Origin: Aricia agestis
Lineage: Eukaryota; Arthropoda; Insecta; Lepidoptera; Lycaenidae
DNA length: 64,000 nt
Direction: 5' to 3'
Assembly (NCBI RefSeq): GCF_905147365.1
Contig: NC_056416.1
Span: forward strand, 1,074,001 to 1,138,000
Position 1 is the first letter of the stretch, and every line of letters begins with the position of its first letter. The notes below the pieces were generated by a model that made no database searches, had not been told where the DNA came from, and saw only the letters and a program-made list of their open reading frames with translations. The position numbers and the translations under genes are program-made. Shown here piece by piece: positions 22,875-35,220 of this stretch.

Positions 22875-24486
22875 TTTTTTTTTTTAAATAATAATAATAA
22901 TCTTTATTGATGATAACAATATTATAGGTACATTGTTTACATTGTTGACAGTAATTATTGTTAACTTAACTTTAATATAAACAATTTTATGGTACTAAGT
23001 ACCTAAACTAGGTCACATGACCTGTTCTTATAGGTACTTAACTTTAGTCATGTTAGTGCTCGGATATTGTGTTGTCTGTCTGTGTGTCGTGTATGGAAAA
23101 TATGATCCTAGCCCTGCGAGTAATCTTGGGATGGTAACTGCTTCCTATAGGATCCAGTTCCGCTAGGGGGTATGAATTATTGTGTATGGGTGTAACCCTG
23201 TGTACTGTGTAGCCCTAGCCCTACGATATCTCATATCTTGGGATGGAAGCTTCTCCTCTCGAAGAAGCTCCACTAGGGGTTGAGTTGTGTAATGGGTTGT
23301 GTGTCTGTTCATTTTTGTGTGTTACTTTATATTTTAAGGTTTTGTTCGAGTGGCTGGTAAACATTAACAGGCAAGTGTCAGTAGATTTTCTGTTGTAGTG
23401 TAGTCCATGGATGATAACCAATCATGTATAGTGGTTTTACATTGATGTTTGTTTTTATGTAGTATGTTTAGTTTTTTATTTATTCTGTTATACAAAAAGG
23501 GACCAGCAAAAGGTTGGAATCTAGTTGAAAATTTTGTTTTAAATTTGGGAACATCGAAAGGTTTGGGGGTGCGTCTGTTGGTAAGAGTGACTACTTCTTG
23601 ATCTGTTAGGGGGTGTTGTTTCAGTGCAATATGTAGATAGTATAATTGACGTACGGTAAGAAGTTTTGAATCATTGTATAGTTTAAAGGTAGGATGTCTG
23701 TAGGGAAGGCAATACATTACTTTAAGCAAAGCTCTCTGAGCCCTTTCAAGTGTTAGTATATTCGTTTTGTGACCTCCCCCCCATACGTTTATACAGTATG
23801 TTAATAACGGTTTACATAGGGTATTATAGATAATTTTTAATAAGTGTTGACTAGCCGCATGCCTTATGTTTCTAAATATAATTATCAATTTGCGAATTCT
23901 TTGTGATAAATCATTAATGTGTGGAGTGAAGGTAAGAAGGGAGTCCAGTTTGATGCCCAAGTATTTTATATTGGTCACTCTTTCCAATGTTTGGCAGCCA
24001 CAGTTTATATCTAGTTTTGTGTCACAGTTATTTTTATGAACTACAAGAGTGTGTGTTGATAGTGATGGCTGTGTTTTATTAGTTATAGAAAATGTAATAA
24101 ATTTTGTTTTATCAGCATTCATTGTTAAAAGGTTAACAGAAAGTTGTTCTTGAATAGAATGAAATCCGATTTGAGCTTGTGTGAAGGTATCCTCCCAAGT
24201 ACATCCACTGAATATTATAGCTGCATCATCTGCAAATGCCACTATTTTGCCATTAGGAAAGTGAGTATTTATTATATCATTAATGTACACCAGAAATAGA
24301 GTGGGTCCTAACACACTTCCCTGTGGCACTCCATATTCAGTGGAAATAGGGTCACTTATAACACCTAAGATCCTAACTGACTGTTGCCGGTCAGTCAGAT
24401 AGCTTTGGAACAGTTTGAGTTGTTCATTACGAATTCCATATGATTCTAATTTGTTAAGTAGTAAAGATATATAGACACGGTGTCAG
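22875..24486 (-). pseudogene. 5'-truncated non-LTR retrotransposon with long RT frame (LINE A)
   Basis: The minus strand gives one uninterrupted frame from about 24486 to the stop at 23364. It starts in the pre-motif-B region (SLLLNKLESYGIRNEQLKLF), passes YGVPQGSVLGPTLFLVYIND and the catalytic FADDAAIIFSG box, then the thumb and C-terminal region (YLGIKLDSLLTFTPHI, LTYCINVWGGG, LTVRQLYYLHIAL). A ~490-base 3' UTR and poly(A) (T run at 22875-22885 on the plus strand) follow. The palm N-terminus and endonuclease are missing because of 5' truncation. The intact frame suggests a fairly young insertion. The clade is jockey/CR1-like by eye. Confidence 0.9.
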
Positions 24487-24759
24487 TTAATATAGCTATT
24501 ACCTAACCATCATATACATTTTTATAAAGCTGACAGATCACCTCATAGAAAGCACAAGTTGCCCAATGCCCATTGATACAGGGAAAATAAAGAAGTCGAA
24601 CCTAATTTGTGCAAGACTCGTGACTGTTATAATGGGTAAGATATCCTATATACCTATTGTTTGGTAGATTAGAAGTTATATCATTAATGCCGATCAGTGA
24701 GATGTATATCGAAATTGATCAGTTCATCATTGGTCAATAGTTTGGTAATACCATGATCT

Positions 24760-25104
24760 ATACTAATATTATAAAGCGGAAGAGTTTGTTTGTTTGTTTG
24801 TTTGTTTGAAAAAATCTTTCGGTGTTAGATAGACCATTTATCGAGGAAGGCTACGGGCTATATTTTAATCACGCTTAGACTAATAGGAGCGAAGAAATAG
24901 AGGAAAATGTGGAAAAAAGGAGGATTTTTTTTAATTGCTTATTATCTTAAAAAACTACTGGAGCAAATTTTATGTTATTTGGCATACATGAAGAATATAC
25001 TACGTGAAAGGACATAGGTTTCTTTTTTGCGGAACGGAACAATATACGGTTTCCGTGACATTCCTAAATTACGCGGGCAAAGCCGCGCGTAACATCTAGT
25101 AGTA
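24760..25104 (+). mobile_element. Dispersed repeat family H (TTTG array variant)
   Basis: Starts TACTAATATTATAAAGCGGA with a (TTTG)n array. It contains CCATTTATCGAGGAAGGCTA and GGAGCGAAGAAATAGAGGAA and ends GCGGGCAAAGCCGCGCGTAA. It shares the middle block with 59766-60260. Confidence 0.7.
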
Positions 25105-25109
25105 AATAA

Positions 25110-25690
25110 TATCTATAACTATAAGAGGAATGTATTTCACGTTGTTGCTTTTCTTATGAAAACTAATACACCAAATATTTAAATACAAAAGTTTACATAT
25201 TTTAATTATAACTAACTAATAGAGTAGGTGTTCCAAGGAAAAGGAAACAAAAATAATAAGGAACTAGGAATGCATTATTTGGATAATGGACAAGCCGGAA
25301 AATGTACAGAAAAGCAAAATGTACAGTTTTACGCTGTAAACGAATTTCCATGCAACGGAGTGATCAAATAAATATTTTAACATGGCTCCATTTATGAACG
25401 AAGATCTCAATAAAACTAAAATATTACATCAAATCATCAGAATTTCAATTATACAGAACCATTGGTGCGGCACACGTGTCACAAACGGGAGTTTATCAGG
25501 CTTGATAACTTTAACTGTTTCAGTTACAACCGACATGATAATTAATTTCATTAATTTCAACATTATATACATTATATCTAAGATTGAGCTTTGTTTAAAG
25601 TTCAAAGAAAGAAAGAAAACAACCCAAACACTCAATTTCATAGAGACATAAGTACAATGGTTTCTCTGTCTGGACTTAATCAATTTTAAA
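25110..25690. other. AT-rich intergenic DNA, nothing supported
   Basis: Overlapping 89- and 92-codon frames on opposite strands (25382-25707) have AT-driven composition, no homology cue and no splice context. Confidence 0.4.
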
Positions 25691-25694
25691 ACAC

Positions 25695-26054
25695 AAAAAT
25701 CGGCCATCGGTGTTTTTTGTATGGGAGCCCCCTTAAATTTTTATTTTATTTTGATATTACTATTAAATATTAAAGTACACAATGTGTCAAAAATTCAAGT
25801 GCCTACCTCTTGTTATTATTGATATAGAGCGAAAGAGGACGATAAAATCACGTTTGTTGTATGCCCCCTTAAATATTAATTTTATTTTGTTTTCAGTATT
25901 TGTTGTTATAGCGGCAACATATATACATAATCTATATCAAAATAGCTATAACGGTTCTTGAGATACAGCCTGGAGATAGACAGACAGACGGACAGACAAC
26001 GAAGTCTTAGTAATGGGGTCCCGTTTTTATTCTTTGGGTACGGAACCCTAAAAA
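25695..26054 (-). mobile_element. Family A repeat, minus strand
   Basis: Runs from AAATCGGCCATCGGTG, slightly truncated at its GCCAAGTGCG side, through GTATGGGAGCCCCC, to GGTACGGAACCCTAAAAA. It lies 190 bp from an oppositely oriented copy. Confidence 0.75.
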
Positions 26055-26244
26055 CTCTTCTTCGTTCTATAATGGACGGCCGCACTCATAGACTTTTGAT
26101 TATGATTAAACTTCAATTAAATAAAGAGGACGGGGCTTATATCAAAATCATAATTTAATTACAGTTAAGTAATAATTAATTAATATTTGTCTTTGAGTAG
26201 TGTTAGTATTTCAAAAGTCACATACCTACTAACCACAAACCACA

Positions 26245-26680
26245 TTTTTAGGGTTCCGTACCCAAAGGGTAAAAACGGGACCCTATTACTGAGACTTCGA
26301 TGTCTGTCCGTCTGTCTGTATGTCTCCAGGCTGTATCTCAGTAACCGCTATAGCTAGACTTCTGAAATTTTCACAGATTGTGTATTTTTATTTTCTGTTG
26401 TCGCTATAACAACAAATACTAAAAACGAAATAATACTGATTTTAAAGGGAGGCTCCCATACAACAAACGTAATTTTTTTGGCCTTTTTGGCCGAAATCAA
26501 TAATGGCAACAGCTACGCACTTGAAATTTTCACAAAGGCCTTAAATATATTATGTGTACTTTAAATAAAATATTAAGGGGGGCTCCCATACAAAAAACAC
26601 AATTTTTGACCTTTTTTTGCTCTATAACGGTACGGAACCCCTCGTGCGCGAGTCCGTATCGCACTTGGCCGATTTTTTTT
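26245..26680 (+). mobile_element. Family A repeat, plus strand
   Basis: A near-complete copy from TTTTTAGGGTTCCGTACCCA to GCACTTGGCCGATTTTTTT. It includes CTGTATCTCAGTAACCGCTA and two GGCTCCCATAC blocks. Confidence 0.8.
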
Positions 26681-27086
26681 ACATTTACATCAAAATAAGT
26701 TAAAACGCAGAATAATGCTTTTAAATACTGTTGGTAAAGTAAAATTAATTAGCACCAAATCAAAGTATTAATATTATAATCAAAAAAGATTACTCTTATA
26801 ACACCTATGTATTTTTAATAAGATGAAAAATAAATTACAATCTTAATAGACTTATGCAACAAACATTTTAAATATGGTAATAAATAATTAATTTCTGCAT
26901 TTATTCAATTAAATGTTGTAATAAATCTCATTTAAATTTATGTAATTTTGCCAATTTTGCATCATTGTTTACTATGCGTAAAAATATTCTGAGCATTATG
27001 TTTTTTATGTCATGTTACAAAATACATAACGAAGTTTGCATTCTAATGTTTTGTGAACGCATTTGAATATGTTTATAGGGTTCAGT

Positions 27087-27120
27087 ACCTACTCAGTATT
27101 CTACAGAATACTGAGTAGGT
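27087..27120. repeat. Perfect 16-bp-arm hairpin
   Basis: ACCTACTCAGTATTCT and its reverse complement are separated by 2 bases. It lies just after a GGGTTCAGTACC motif that may be a family A relic. Confidence 0.75.
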
Positions 27121-27894
27121 ATAAAAAACTAAATCCATATAGATCTATGTTTATTATTTGTTTGTCTGCGTTTGGAGACCTTAAAAACAAACACCTCAAA
27201 ATACGTGTAATATAAGAACTAGATTTTATTCGCGACTCTTTTGCGTTAAAATAGGTTTATCACACGAAAACCTTTCATTTTTCCTGAAACCTGGCTTAAA
27301 AGTTAGCTTCAACGAGAAAAGTAACAGGAAGAGAAATAATCCCACCAAAAACATTTTCATGTAAAAATGTTGCCAAGATGAGAACATAATAATTTTATAG
27401 TTCGTCGTGTCAAAAAGTAGTGAGATCTCATGTAGAGCCAAGTTTCTAACCTTACATACTCAGCCCTAAATCTAAAAACCTTAATTTTACACTGAAGCGC
27501 GGCAAAATATTTGATAATAATAATCGCGATATAGCTTGCACGAACAGTTTCATATAGTTGTTAATGCACTCTAATCGACAAGAGATGTCACTGTTGGGCA
27601 CCTACATCGCACTATCGATGACGCGAAGATGTTTGGTATAGCCGTTTAACTTTCGAAGTTTTATGTACATAACTAATCGTAAACCCATGTTGTTAGCATA
27701 AAAAATATATTTTAAGACGTACTATACTAATTATCCTAAACTGCCTAATTAATCTGTTTCAAGTTAAGTAAACTTGAAATAAATTGATAGTTAAGTAACT
27801 AATTATTATTATTATAATAAATGAAATATTCTTAATATATTAAATATTTGCAAAGAAATGCTAAGACTACGACTATTCTTTGAACTTACGTCCT

Positions 27895-28512
27895 TACGTA
27901 CCCAAAGGGTAAAAACGGGATCCTATTACTAAGACTTCGTTGTCTTTCCGTCTATCCGTCTGCGGGGCTAAAATGGTCACATTTAGCAATTCCTCTCAAT
28001 CAATTCAGCAAATGAATTGTCAAAACTGTCAAACTGACAAATGTCAAATCGGTACAAAAATACAGAAATGAATTGCAAGCAGAGTTGCATTTTGCGATTT
28101 TAGAAAAATGAATCATATTATAATTCATATCATGATTCTTCAAAGCGACCATTTTAGCCCTGCTGTCTGTCTGTCTGTCTGTCTCTAGGCTGTAACTCAA
28201 GAACGGTAATAGGTAGAGAGTTGAAATTTTCATAAATTATGTAAATCTATTGCCGCTGTAACCACAAATACTAAAAATAAAAAAAAAGTTATATTAAAGG
28301 GGGGGGGCTCCCATACAACAAACGCGATTTTTTGGCCTTTTTTGCTCTATATCAATAATAGCAACAGGTAGGTACTTGAATTTTTCTCAAGGTCCTTAGT
28401 TATATATCTACTTTAATATTTAATAATAATATTAAAATAAAATAAAAAATTAAGGGGGGCTCCCATACAAAAAACACAAATGTTTGCCTAATGTTGCTCT
28501 ATAATGGTACGC
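27895..28512 (+). mobile_element. Family A repeat split by a MITE
   Basis: The A-family start (CGTACCCAAAGGGTAAAAAC) runs to about 27961. After the insertion it resumes with CTGTCTGTCTGTCTCTAGGC and ends near 28508. The 77-codon frame at 28000-28233 spans the junction and is not real. Confidence 0.75.
27962..28163. mobile_element. 202-bp MITE nested in a family A repeat
   Basis: 17-bp terminal repeats GCGGGGCTAAAATGGTC / GACCATTTTAGCCCTGC differ at one position. The flanking sequence is simple CTGT repeat, so the TSD cannot be fixed. The nesting shows the MITE is younger than this family A copy. Confidence 0.75.
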
Positions 28513-30435
28513 ATATAGGTTAAGTTGGGTTTGATAATTTTTTTGTTGTTTTAGTACTAATATCATGTTACATACCAAATTTCAGCTTTCTAAGACTTCA
28601 GGAAGTACCCTAACAGTTTTGATGATCGGTGAGTCAGTGACCAAATTGTGGATTTTTGGACACCTGTAAAATCTAAAGTATAATAGCTACGATATTCTAA
28701 CTTTGCGCATTTAATGACTTTACCCATGTCACTATATCTTAAAAGTTTCAACTATCTGGCATTATTCAAACCAAAGTTACGAGGGTTCAAAAATACGACG
28801 AAACGTTTCGAGAAAAGGTAGGTAGTGCCCTTGCGCGCTTCGCTTGGCTCATCTTGGCGGGAGCACTCCCGTGCCCCCAGATTGGACAACTATATTTTCT
28901 AATTAGTAATTTAATATAAAATATTAGTAGAGATTCAAGAAATAATAATATCTAGCCCAATAATTCATTGACAATACTTTTCGTTTCCTCCAAATAATAT
29001 ATTCTTACTTAGTAATTTAACTTTTAATAATTTTAAAATCCTCCAATCTCCAAGATTACGTACATCCCTGCCTGAGATTTGGCTGAGATATGTCGTTGTA
29101 ACTGTCTACCTGATCCCGAATTCACATACAAAGTTATGGAATTACTCATAAAATGGAATCGTGACTCAAATATGTATTATACTAGATATTGACAACCCTA
29201 AAGTATAGAAACGCCATTTAAAATTCAACCTTGTGCCGAAAATAATAAGGTGCAAGTTCAATTGGTGTTTCAGTTGTGACGTTATAGCTCGCGACGTGTT
29301 ATGAGTTGACATTCGATAGAGGGCGTCATGTGACGTCACTAAATCAGCAAAACAAATTAAGTTGGGGTAAAGATTGCGCCGATAGCTCAGTTGTTATTGT
29401 TTATGTTAGGTGTGTGACTGTGATTCAAATCTGTGCTGAGAATTTTGATGAATAAAACAATTGTAGATAGTATATGTAGTATATAAAAATGTTTGAGGTT
29501 TTTTTATGTTAGTTTTAAAAGTAATTTGGACATACCTATTAAGTAAGTAAAAATTCTATTGAAATAAGCTAAATAATTGCATAGCACTAAAAATTTCTGA
29601 TTTTACTTTTTGATAATTTAATAATTAAGCACTTGCTATCATTCTGTTAAGAAAGTCATACAAATTAATAAAAACTTGAAACAATTAAAATGTCTAGGCT
29701 TACTTCGATCATCTTCGGAAAAAAAACAAAGTAATCGTAAAGATTGAATTTGAAAAAGGAATACAAACTTAAGCCCCCAATAGATTAGGTAATGAGAGAT
29801 CAAACCGCAGTCTCGTGATAGACATATTTTTCGCTCAAAAGGAAGCCCTGCTAATTTGATTATCGGTTCAAAGGCCGTCACACACAACGTTTCCTTTGAT
29901 CGGGCAAAAATACAGATGTGTGCTGAACCTACCGTGTACTGGGGAACAGGGCATGAGCAGTGGCGGGGGCGATAAGCGAGACGTTTTGTTGTACGTTGTA
30001 TAGTATGATTTTCTGCTCGGCAATCTTAGTTTTTCATTCGTCGTCTTGCATTAAAAAGATGATTGCCCAAAATTTATACCAGAATAGTTTAATTGGAGTT
30101 TACAACACTAAATTACTACTTGCAATAATTATAAACTTTTGTGAAACATATTTTCATAAAGTTGATTGAAAGCCGGAGCTATATTATTTTATGACCTATA
30201 ATTATTATTTAACCATGTTTTAAATATACTTTTTTGTGTCTTAAATTAAAAAATATATTATAAATCGATTCATTTAACATTTGAGCTATGCCAATCTTTA
30301 ATCAATCAACATTACATATTATATAGACATTATACATTTCTTGGATCTTGGTTATGTATTTTACTTCACATTTATAGGCAGAATTCAGTTCAAAATCAAA
30401 TTTAATCTGTTGTCAGACTACTTGGCAATTATTTT
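28513..30435. other. Intergenic DNA with diffuse repeat relics
   Basis: Around 28560-28880, blocks such as AAATTTCAGCTTTCTAAGAC and GCGCGCTTCGCTTGGCTC look like old family A interior. The rest has no supported feature. Frames at 29639-29887 and 29960-30169 are not called. Confidence 0.35.
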
Positions 30436-30439
30436 TTAA

Positions 30440-30610
30440 CTTTAATTTAACTAACATGCGCCACCCACCTCCGCTTAAGCCTTACTCCAGCCCCAACTCG
30501 GCCCCAGGCGCATTGTTCCCGCTAAGCTAATGAGATGTCAGTACAATCATTTGCGCTTTACCCTGCACTTCAGGTTTTTGGTGTTTAGCCGCCTTTCTAA
30601 TAATTAATTT
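30440..30610. promoter_or_regulatory. GC-richer unique block, possible regulatory DNA
   Basis: A sharp composition change (CCACCCACCTCCGCTTAAGC, CAGCCCCAACTCGGCCCC) is followed by TAATGAG and TAATTAATTTG motifs of homeodomain type. It has no repeat hallmarks and no coding frame. The call rests on composition only. Confidence 0.25.
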
Positions 30611-30654
30611 GTTCGTATAGACAGCACTTTTATAAAAAATGAAAAAAATTAATT

Positions 30655-30830
30655 TAAAAAATATTCGTGTCGGAAGATTTGGTATCATATCAAATCTACC
30701 TAACGATTGCTGATGATCGATTGCATTTTGATCGGCGATTCTATAAAGAAGTGATAGAGAAAAGTTCTTGACGTGATGTCAGATTAATATTTTGGTCGAT
30801 CAAGTCAATTTTGTTCTATGATCAGACTTT
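30655..30830. mobile_element. MITE-like remnant (GGCGATTCTATAAAGAAG motif)
   Basis: Contains TTTGATCGGCGATTCTATAA followed by GAAGTGATAGAG, shared with 35050-35220 and the arms of 43241-43413. Boundaries are not defined. Confidence 0.4.
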
Positions 30831-31164
30831 AGAAAACACTAAGACCGCTAAGTATACCCTCTAAATATCAGCTTATAGTTAGTCTAATATTCTCGTGTCA
30901 CAACTCACAGTAAAAATAATTTATATGGCATAACAACAGGATCAGCTAGTAGTTATTATAATTAATTAAAATATCGACTATTAGACACTTAAACAAAAAT
31001 CGTAGTTCCCCCTGGCGGCGCTGGCGGCAACTAATTATGTACTTTGCGCTCCATTCTTCGTGTGTCCGACGCAGATCGTCTCCTCTATCTGTCCGATATT
31101 TTACATATTTTATATAAGTACATATTATGGCCACATGGCCACATAGCCCGCCGATAGTCTAGTA

Positions 31165-31350
31165 ATCTGGAGAGTCTCATACTAGCTGGGCAATTAGAGG
31201 GGAAAAGAGGCAGAGGCAGAGTGGCTACACGATGGTCAAGGCTGCTGACTGCACATTCCAGGAGGCACTGCATAAGGCCAAAAACAGAGACAAGTGGAGA
31301 GCCCTATCCCGGAAAGCAAATTTTGGTGGTCACGTTCCTCAGCCATGAGG
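31165..31350 (+). pseudogene. C-terminal LINE protein fragment
   Basis: One frame gives LEGKRGRGRVATRW, another (31232-31348, ending in TGA) gives ALHKAKNRDKWRALSRKA and a short tail. Together they match the usual end of LINE ORF2 proteins, an 'EGkRxRGRpxtRW' box followed by 'AxdRxxWRxL'. A frame shift near 31230 separates them. No RT palm is left. Confidence 0.6.
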
Positions 31351-31489
31351 ATACGACTAGGAACGATATACATATTAATGTAAGACCAGTAGTTGAAATA
31401 TAGTGCTTCTTGTAATAGCAATAGATTTAGAAGTACAGTTGAATTCTGAATACATTTCCGGCTTGACATTTTCCGACCTTACGTCTGCT

Positions 31490-32193
31490 TAGTGATGTGC
31501 CAACTCGGAAAAAACTAAACTCGATTTAACCCGAGTTAAAATTCACGTAACTCAGGTTAAACTCGAGTCACGTAACTCGAGTTAACTGGATGGATAAGTG
31601 AATGCTTTTTTGAATTTTTACCAGTTTATGCCCTCAGCTTCGCATAAATAGTTAAAAAATTGGAACCGACAAATGATATTTTTATCTGTTTCAATTCTTT
31701 CATTTTTTATTATACGTATATACGTGGGAGAGCCATGCTTCGGCACGAATGGGCCTGCTCAACCGGAGAAATACCACGTTCTCACAGAAAACCGGCCTGA
31801 AACAGCGCTTGCGCTATGTTTCGCCGAGTGAGTGAGTTTACCGGAGGTCCAATGCCCTACCCTATTCCCTTCCCTTCCTATCCCTACCCTCCCCTATTAC
31901 CCTATTCCCTCTTCAAAGGCCGCAACGCACCTGCAGCTCCTCTGATGCTGCGAGTCTCCATGGGCGACGAAAGTTGCTTTCCAGGTGACCCGTTTGCTCG
32001 TTTGTCCCCTTATTTCATAAAAAAATATTACATCATTTATTTTTAATGATGTAAGTAAAAAATATTTTTTTGTTTGAAATAGAATCATTTATTTATGTAT
32101 TTTCGGCGGTTTATGAACTCGAGTCAGAGAGAATTCAACTCAAGTGGGTTCGAGTTACGCCCAACTCGAGTTAACGCGAGTTGACCATCACTA
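31490..32193. mobile_element. hAT-like MITE split by a SINE
   Basis: Ends TAGTGATG / CATCACTA are flanked by CGTCTGCT (31482-31489) and CGTCTGAA (32194-32201), which match at 6 of 8 positions. Multiple ACTCGAGTTA-like motifs lie near both ends. About 300 bp of the interior is a foreign SINE. Confidence 0.65.
31722..32021 (+). mobile_element. G-SINE nested in the hAT-like element
   Basis: Plus-sense copy beginning ACGTGGGAGAGCCATGCTTC, with CGCCGAGTGAGTGAGTTTAC, a CCCTA/TTCCC minisatellite and the tail CCCGTTTGCTCGTTTGTCCC. The 76-codon frame at 31816-32046 is repeat-derived. Confidence 0.75.
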
Positions 32194-32199
32194 CGTCTG

Positions 32200-33530
32200 A
32201 AGCTGACGTTTTTAACCATACGTCCGAACTATGAGCTTGCTTTTAAAAATGCAAAAGTGTTCTGTCTTTGTACCTTGTTACGCCTATACCACGCTAAACC
32301 AATTTGGATAGAATTTAGTACCTATAAGTTTCAATCTGACAATAATATTATAATAGGTCGGATAATATTACGAGTATAATATTATAGACCTTCGTCATCG
32401 AAGTTAGGAACATCTATTTGCAATCCTGAATTCCTATAGGTATATTACAAGCTATTCATTGTTGTTCTAAAAAGAATCAACCTGCAGTAGATATTGATAG
32501 ATAGGCAAACAAATGCAAACTATTTCTGAAAACTAAAGCCGAGCTCTCTGTCAATACGGCTGACAGGCCCAAATGTAACTGATGCGGCCCCGAGAGCTCC
32601 ACACTTCATTTTTTTGGATTAATTGAACCCGATTTATGCGGTCGCCTATCACACCGGATTTTAGCGGCTAATAGAAATGGTTGAGAAAAATTTTGTGGCT
32701 GTCTTGTTGTATAAAGGAAAGTTACCAGGGAACTAGGAGAATAAGTAGGGAACATGGTCATATGATGGTCGAATTCAAATAATCACTTATTTTGTACGGC
32801 TTACTTATAAAAGGTCTGGCTTTTCATGATTTTTTATGATTAACGTAGGTTTTTCATGATGATCATCTCAAATGTAAAACGAAAGAGGTCATAGGGTTAA
32901 CATTCATCCAGATTCGCGCAATTGTTCCAAAGATTTATAAGGTTACAAGGTTAAACATCAGATTGTAAGGTTTATATTATGAGTATTCTACTGCAACAAC
33001 ATATAATAATTGTTATAATATTATTTTATGTATAATGTAACATAGCTTTTATAATTTTGTCGGATATTCTTTTACATTGATGAGCACGTCATCCACAATA
33101 ACAGAGAAAAAGAAACATAGCCGATAGCGTTCTTAATTAAATGTACGAAACAATCCAAAACTTTGATTAAAATTTCAAGGAAAACATAATATTTTAAAAA
33201 CTAAAAATTGTTTCCACTTCAAACAAAGTCGAATTGAGATCTTCAAGTTTTTTCATTCAAAATAATATTTAATGTGAATTTTGTGTTATTATTTTCTAAT
33301 TGGCGAGATATATATTTCGGCCTTCTTCTATGATATTAATATTACTAGCAACCAAATAAAATAGTTTTTTTTAAATTCAGTAGTGTGTAATTATATTCAT
33401 TACTACACGTGGCCCGCACTGGTCGATACCGCCACAAAACTATTTCCCGTAAGTTTAGAATCTGTAATATCTTCAAAAATATTCATTTAAATCATAATAT
33501 GCTGTAAAGGGCCATACCTATAGATCTATA
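32200..33530. other. AT-rich intergenic DNA, nothing supported
   Basis: No protein-like frame, repeat end or hairpin stood out. Confidence 0.4.
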
Positions 33531-33539
33531 TTAAATCAA

Positions 33540-33745
33540 AAAATATTTACGACATCACATTAGAAACCCCAAAAATAACAGTATTTTTCCACTATTTAAT
33601 GAATGTTATCATACTTATAAACCTTCCTCTTTAATCACTCTATCTATGTATTAAAGAAAACTGCATCAAAATCCGTTGTGTAGTTTTGATGATTAAAGGG
33701 AACAAAGAGACATGAGGGAAAAAAGCGACTTTGTTTTATAATATG
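33540..33745 (-). mobile_element. Family H repeat, minus strand (5' part)
   Basis: Contains CATCAAAATCCGTTGTGTAG and GGGAACAAAGAGACATGAGG ending AAAGCGACTTTGTTTTATAA, the reverse of the starts at 45310 and 59766. Confidence 0.65.
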
Positions 33746-33749
33746 TAGT

Positions 33750-35045
33750 GATTAAACTTATTAGATATCAAACTTATTAGATACCTAAAGTTTTCACTCC
33801 CATTCCGTGTAACTAAATCATGACAATTCATACGCCGAAACACCATCGTAAATATCCCTATGAATAGTGGAAAAAAGAAAAAAAATCTGATTGCGCCATT
33901 GATACCGGCTGGCAGTTTTTCTTTTTTTGGCAAATAAATAAAAGCGAAAACCGAGTAGTTGGCCAGTGACAAATCTGACTATCAAACCGCCCCATATTAA
34001 GACTGACGGTTTTTATGCCCGCGATTTTTATGCATTCGACGTGCGATATTGGACTATTTTTAGAACTGCAATTCTGAAATCAATCGGAATAAAAGTTTAA
34101 AATTGATTAAATTTATTTAAAAAAACGTGTACCTAGGTAATAATTTTGATTGGTAATGGTAATAATTTTTCATATTAAACGTGCATAAGGAAAAGTAAAA
34201 GTAGATAAGTTCATTTTTTGTTTTTTCTTTTTAAAATTTTGAAGAAATTACTTATATAATAATATTAATAACTACAGCTGTCTAAATTGATTCAGTTGAG
34301 GGTGAAAAGCTGATTAGTGTTTGAGTCTAAAGTTGACTTTAATGCATAAACTTAAGTTTTATGACATTTACAAACTGTCTTCATAAAGAACCTAGATTTA
34401 CAACTAGCTTCGCATCGTGTGAGTAATTTAACAATTGCCGAGTATATTGCCGGGAACGTCAAAATTTTTAATTAAGTCTCCAAAGTGCCACCTTCAAGTA
34501 TGTCGTGTTTATGCTGACTTTACAAGTTGACTAATTCTCGTCCGTTAATTAACTGTTCAGCCCGATGGCCGGACATCTAAAACGCTGACGCCACTTTTGG
34601 TCAACCAAGACTAAAATTAATTTAACTTTTGACGGCATGTAGGACAAGCCTTTTTATAAGGGTTGCACGGATCGCCTGATATAAAGTGAAATTACTATCA
34701 ATGAACATAAGACAAAAATAGTAGTCTGGTAATGCAAACCGCCTCAGGTTTCTAATAATACATTACCAGCCAATTACTTTTTTGAATTTCGTCATTACAT
34801 TTAATGTTCATGCCGAAACTTACTAAGGTTGTTTCTAAGTTCTAACAAAATATGTTCAACGTCCATCTTTATCCATACTATCGCTAAGCTCAAGGGTCAG
34901 GTCACACCAAAAAATAAAGAGACGCAACTTGGTGGCTCATAAAAATAAAACCTGAAGCAATTTGCTGCTTGAAAATCAATTTTGTGCAATTCCTGCGCAC
35001 ACACTTGTGGCATTATAAAAGTCACTTCTGCGTAGCTCGCCCGGC
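33750..35045. other. Intergenic DNA, nothing supported
   Basis: The 78-codon minus frame at 33736-33972 overlaps the repeat edge and has no family cue. Confidence 0.4.
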
Positions 35046-35049
35046 CCTT

Positions 35050-35220
35050 TAGCGAAGACGTTTTTTTACCGTTTCTGTATGGAATCGCTGATCAAAGTGT
35101 ATTTAATTTAGACGAGTCGAACGTCAACTTCATATTATCGAACCGTTTTGTCAATTCCAGACATTTTATTGGCGATTCTACAAAGAAGCGATGAAGAAAT
35201 AGCTTTGGCTTAAGGGCCTG
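35050..35220. mobile_element. MITE-like inverted repeat
   Basis: Left AGCGAAGACGTTTTTTTACC and right GGCGATTCTACAAAGAAGCG are partially paired. TCGAACGTCAACTTCATATT and GTCAATTCCAGACATTTTAT link it to the better-preserved 43241-43413 element. Confidence 0.5.
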
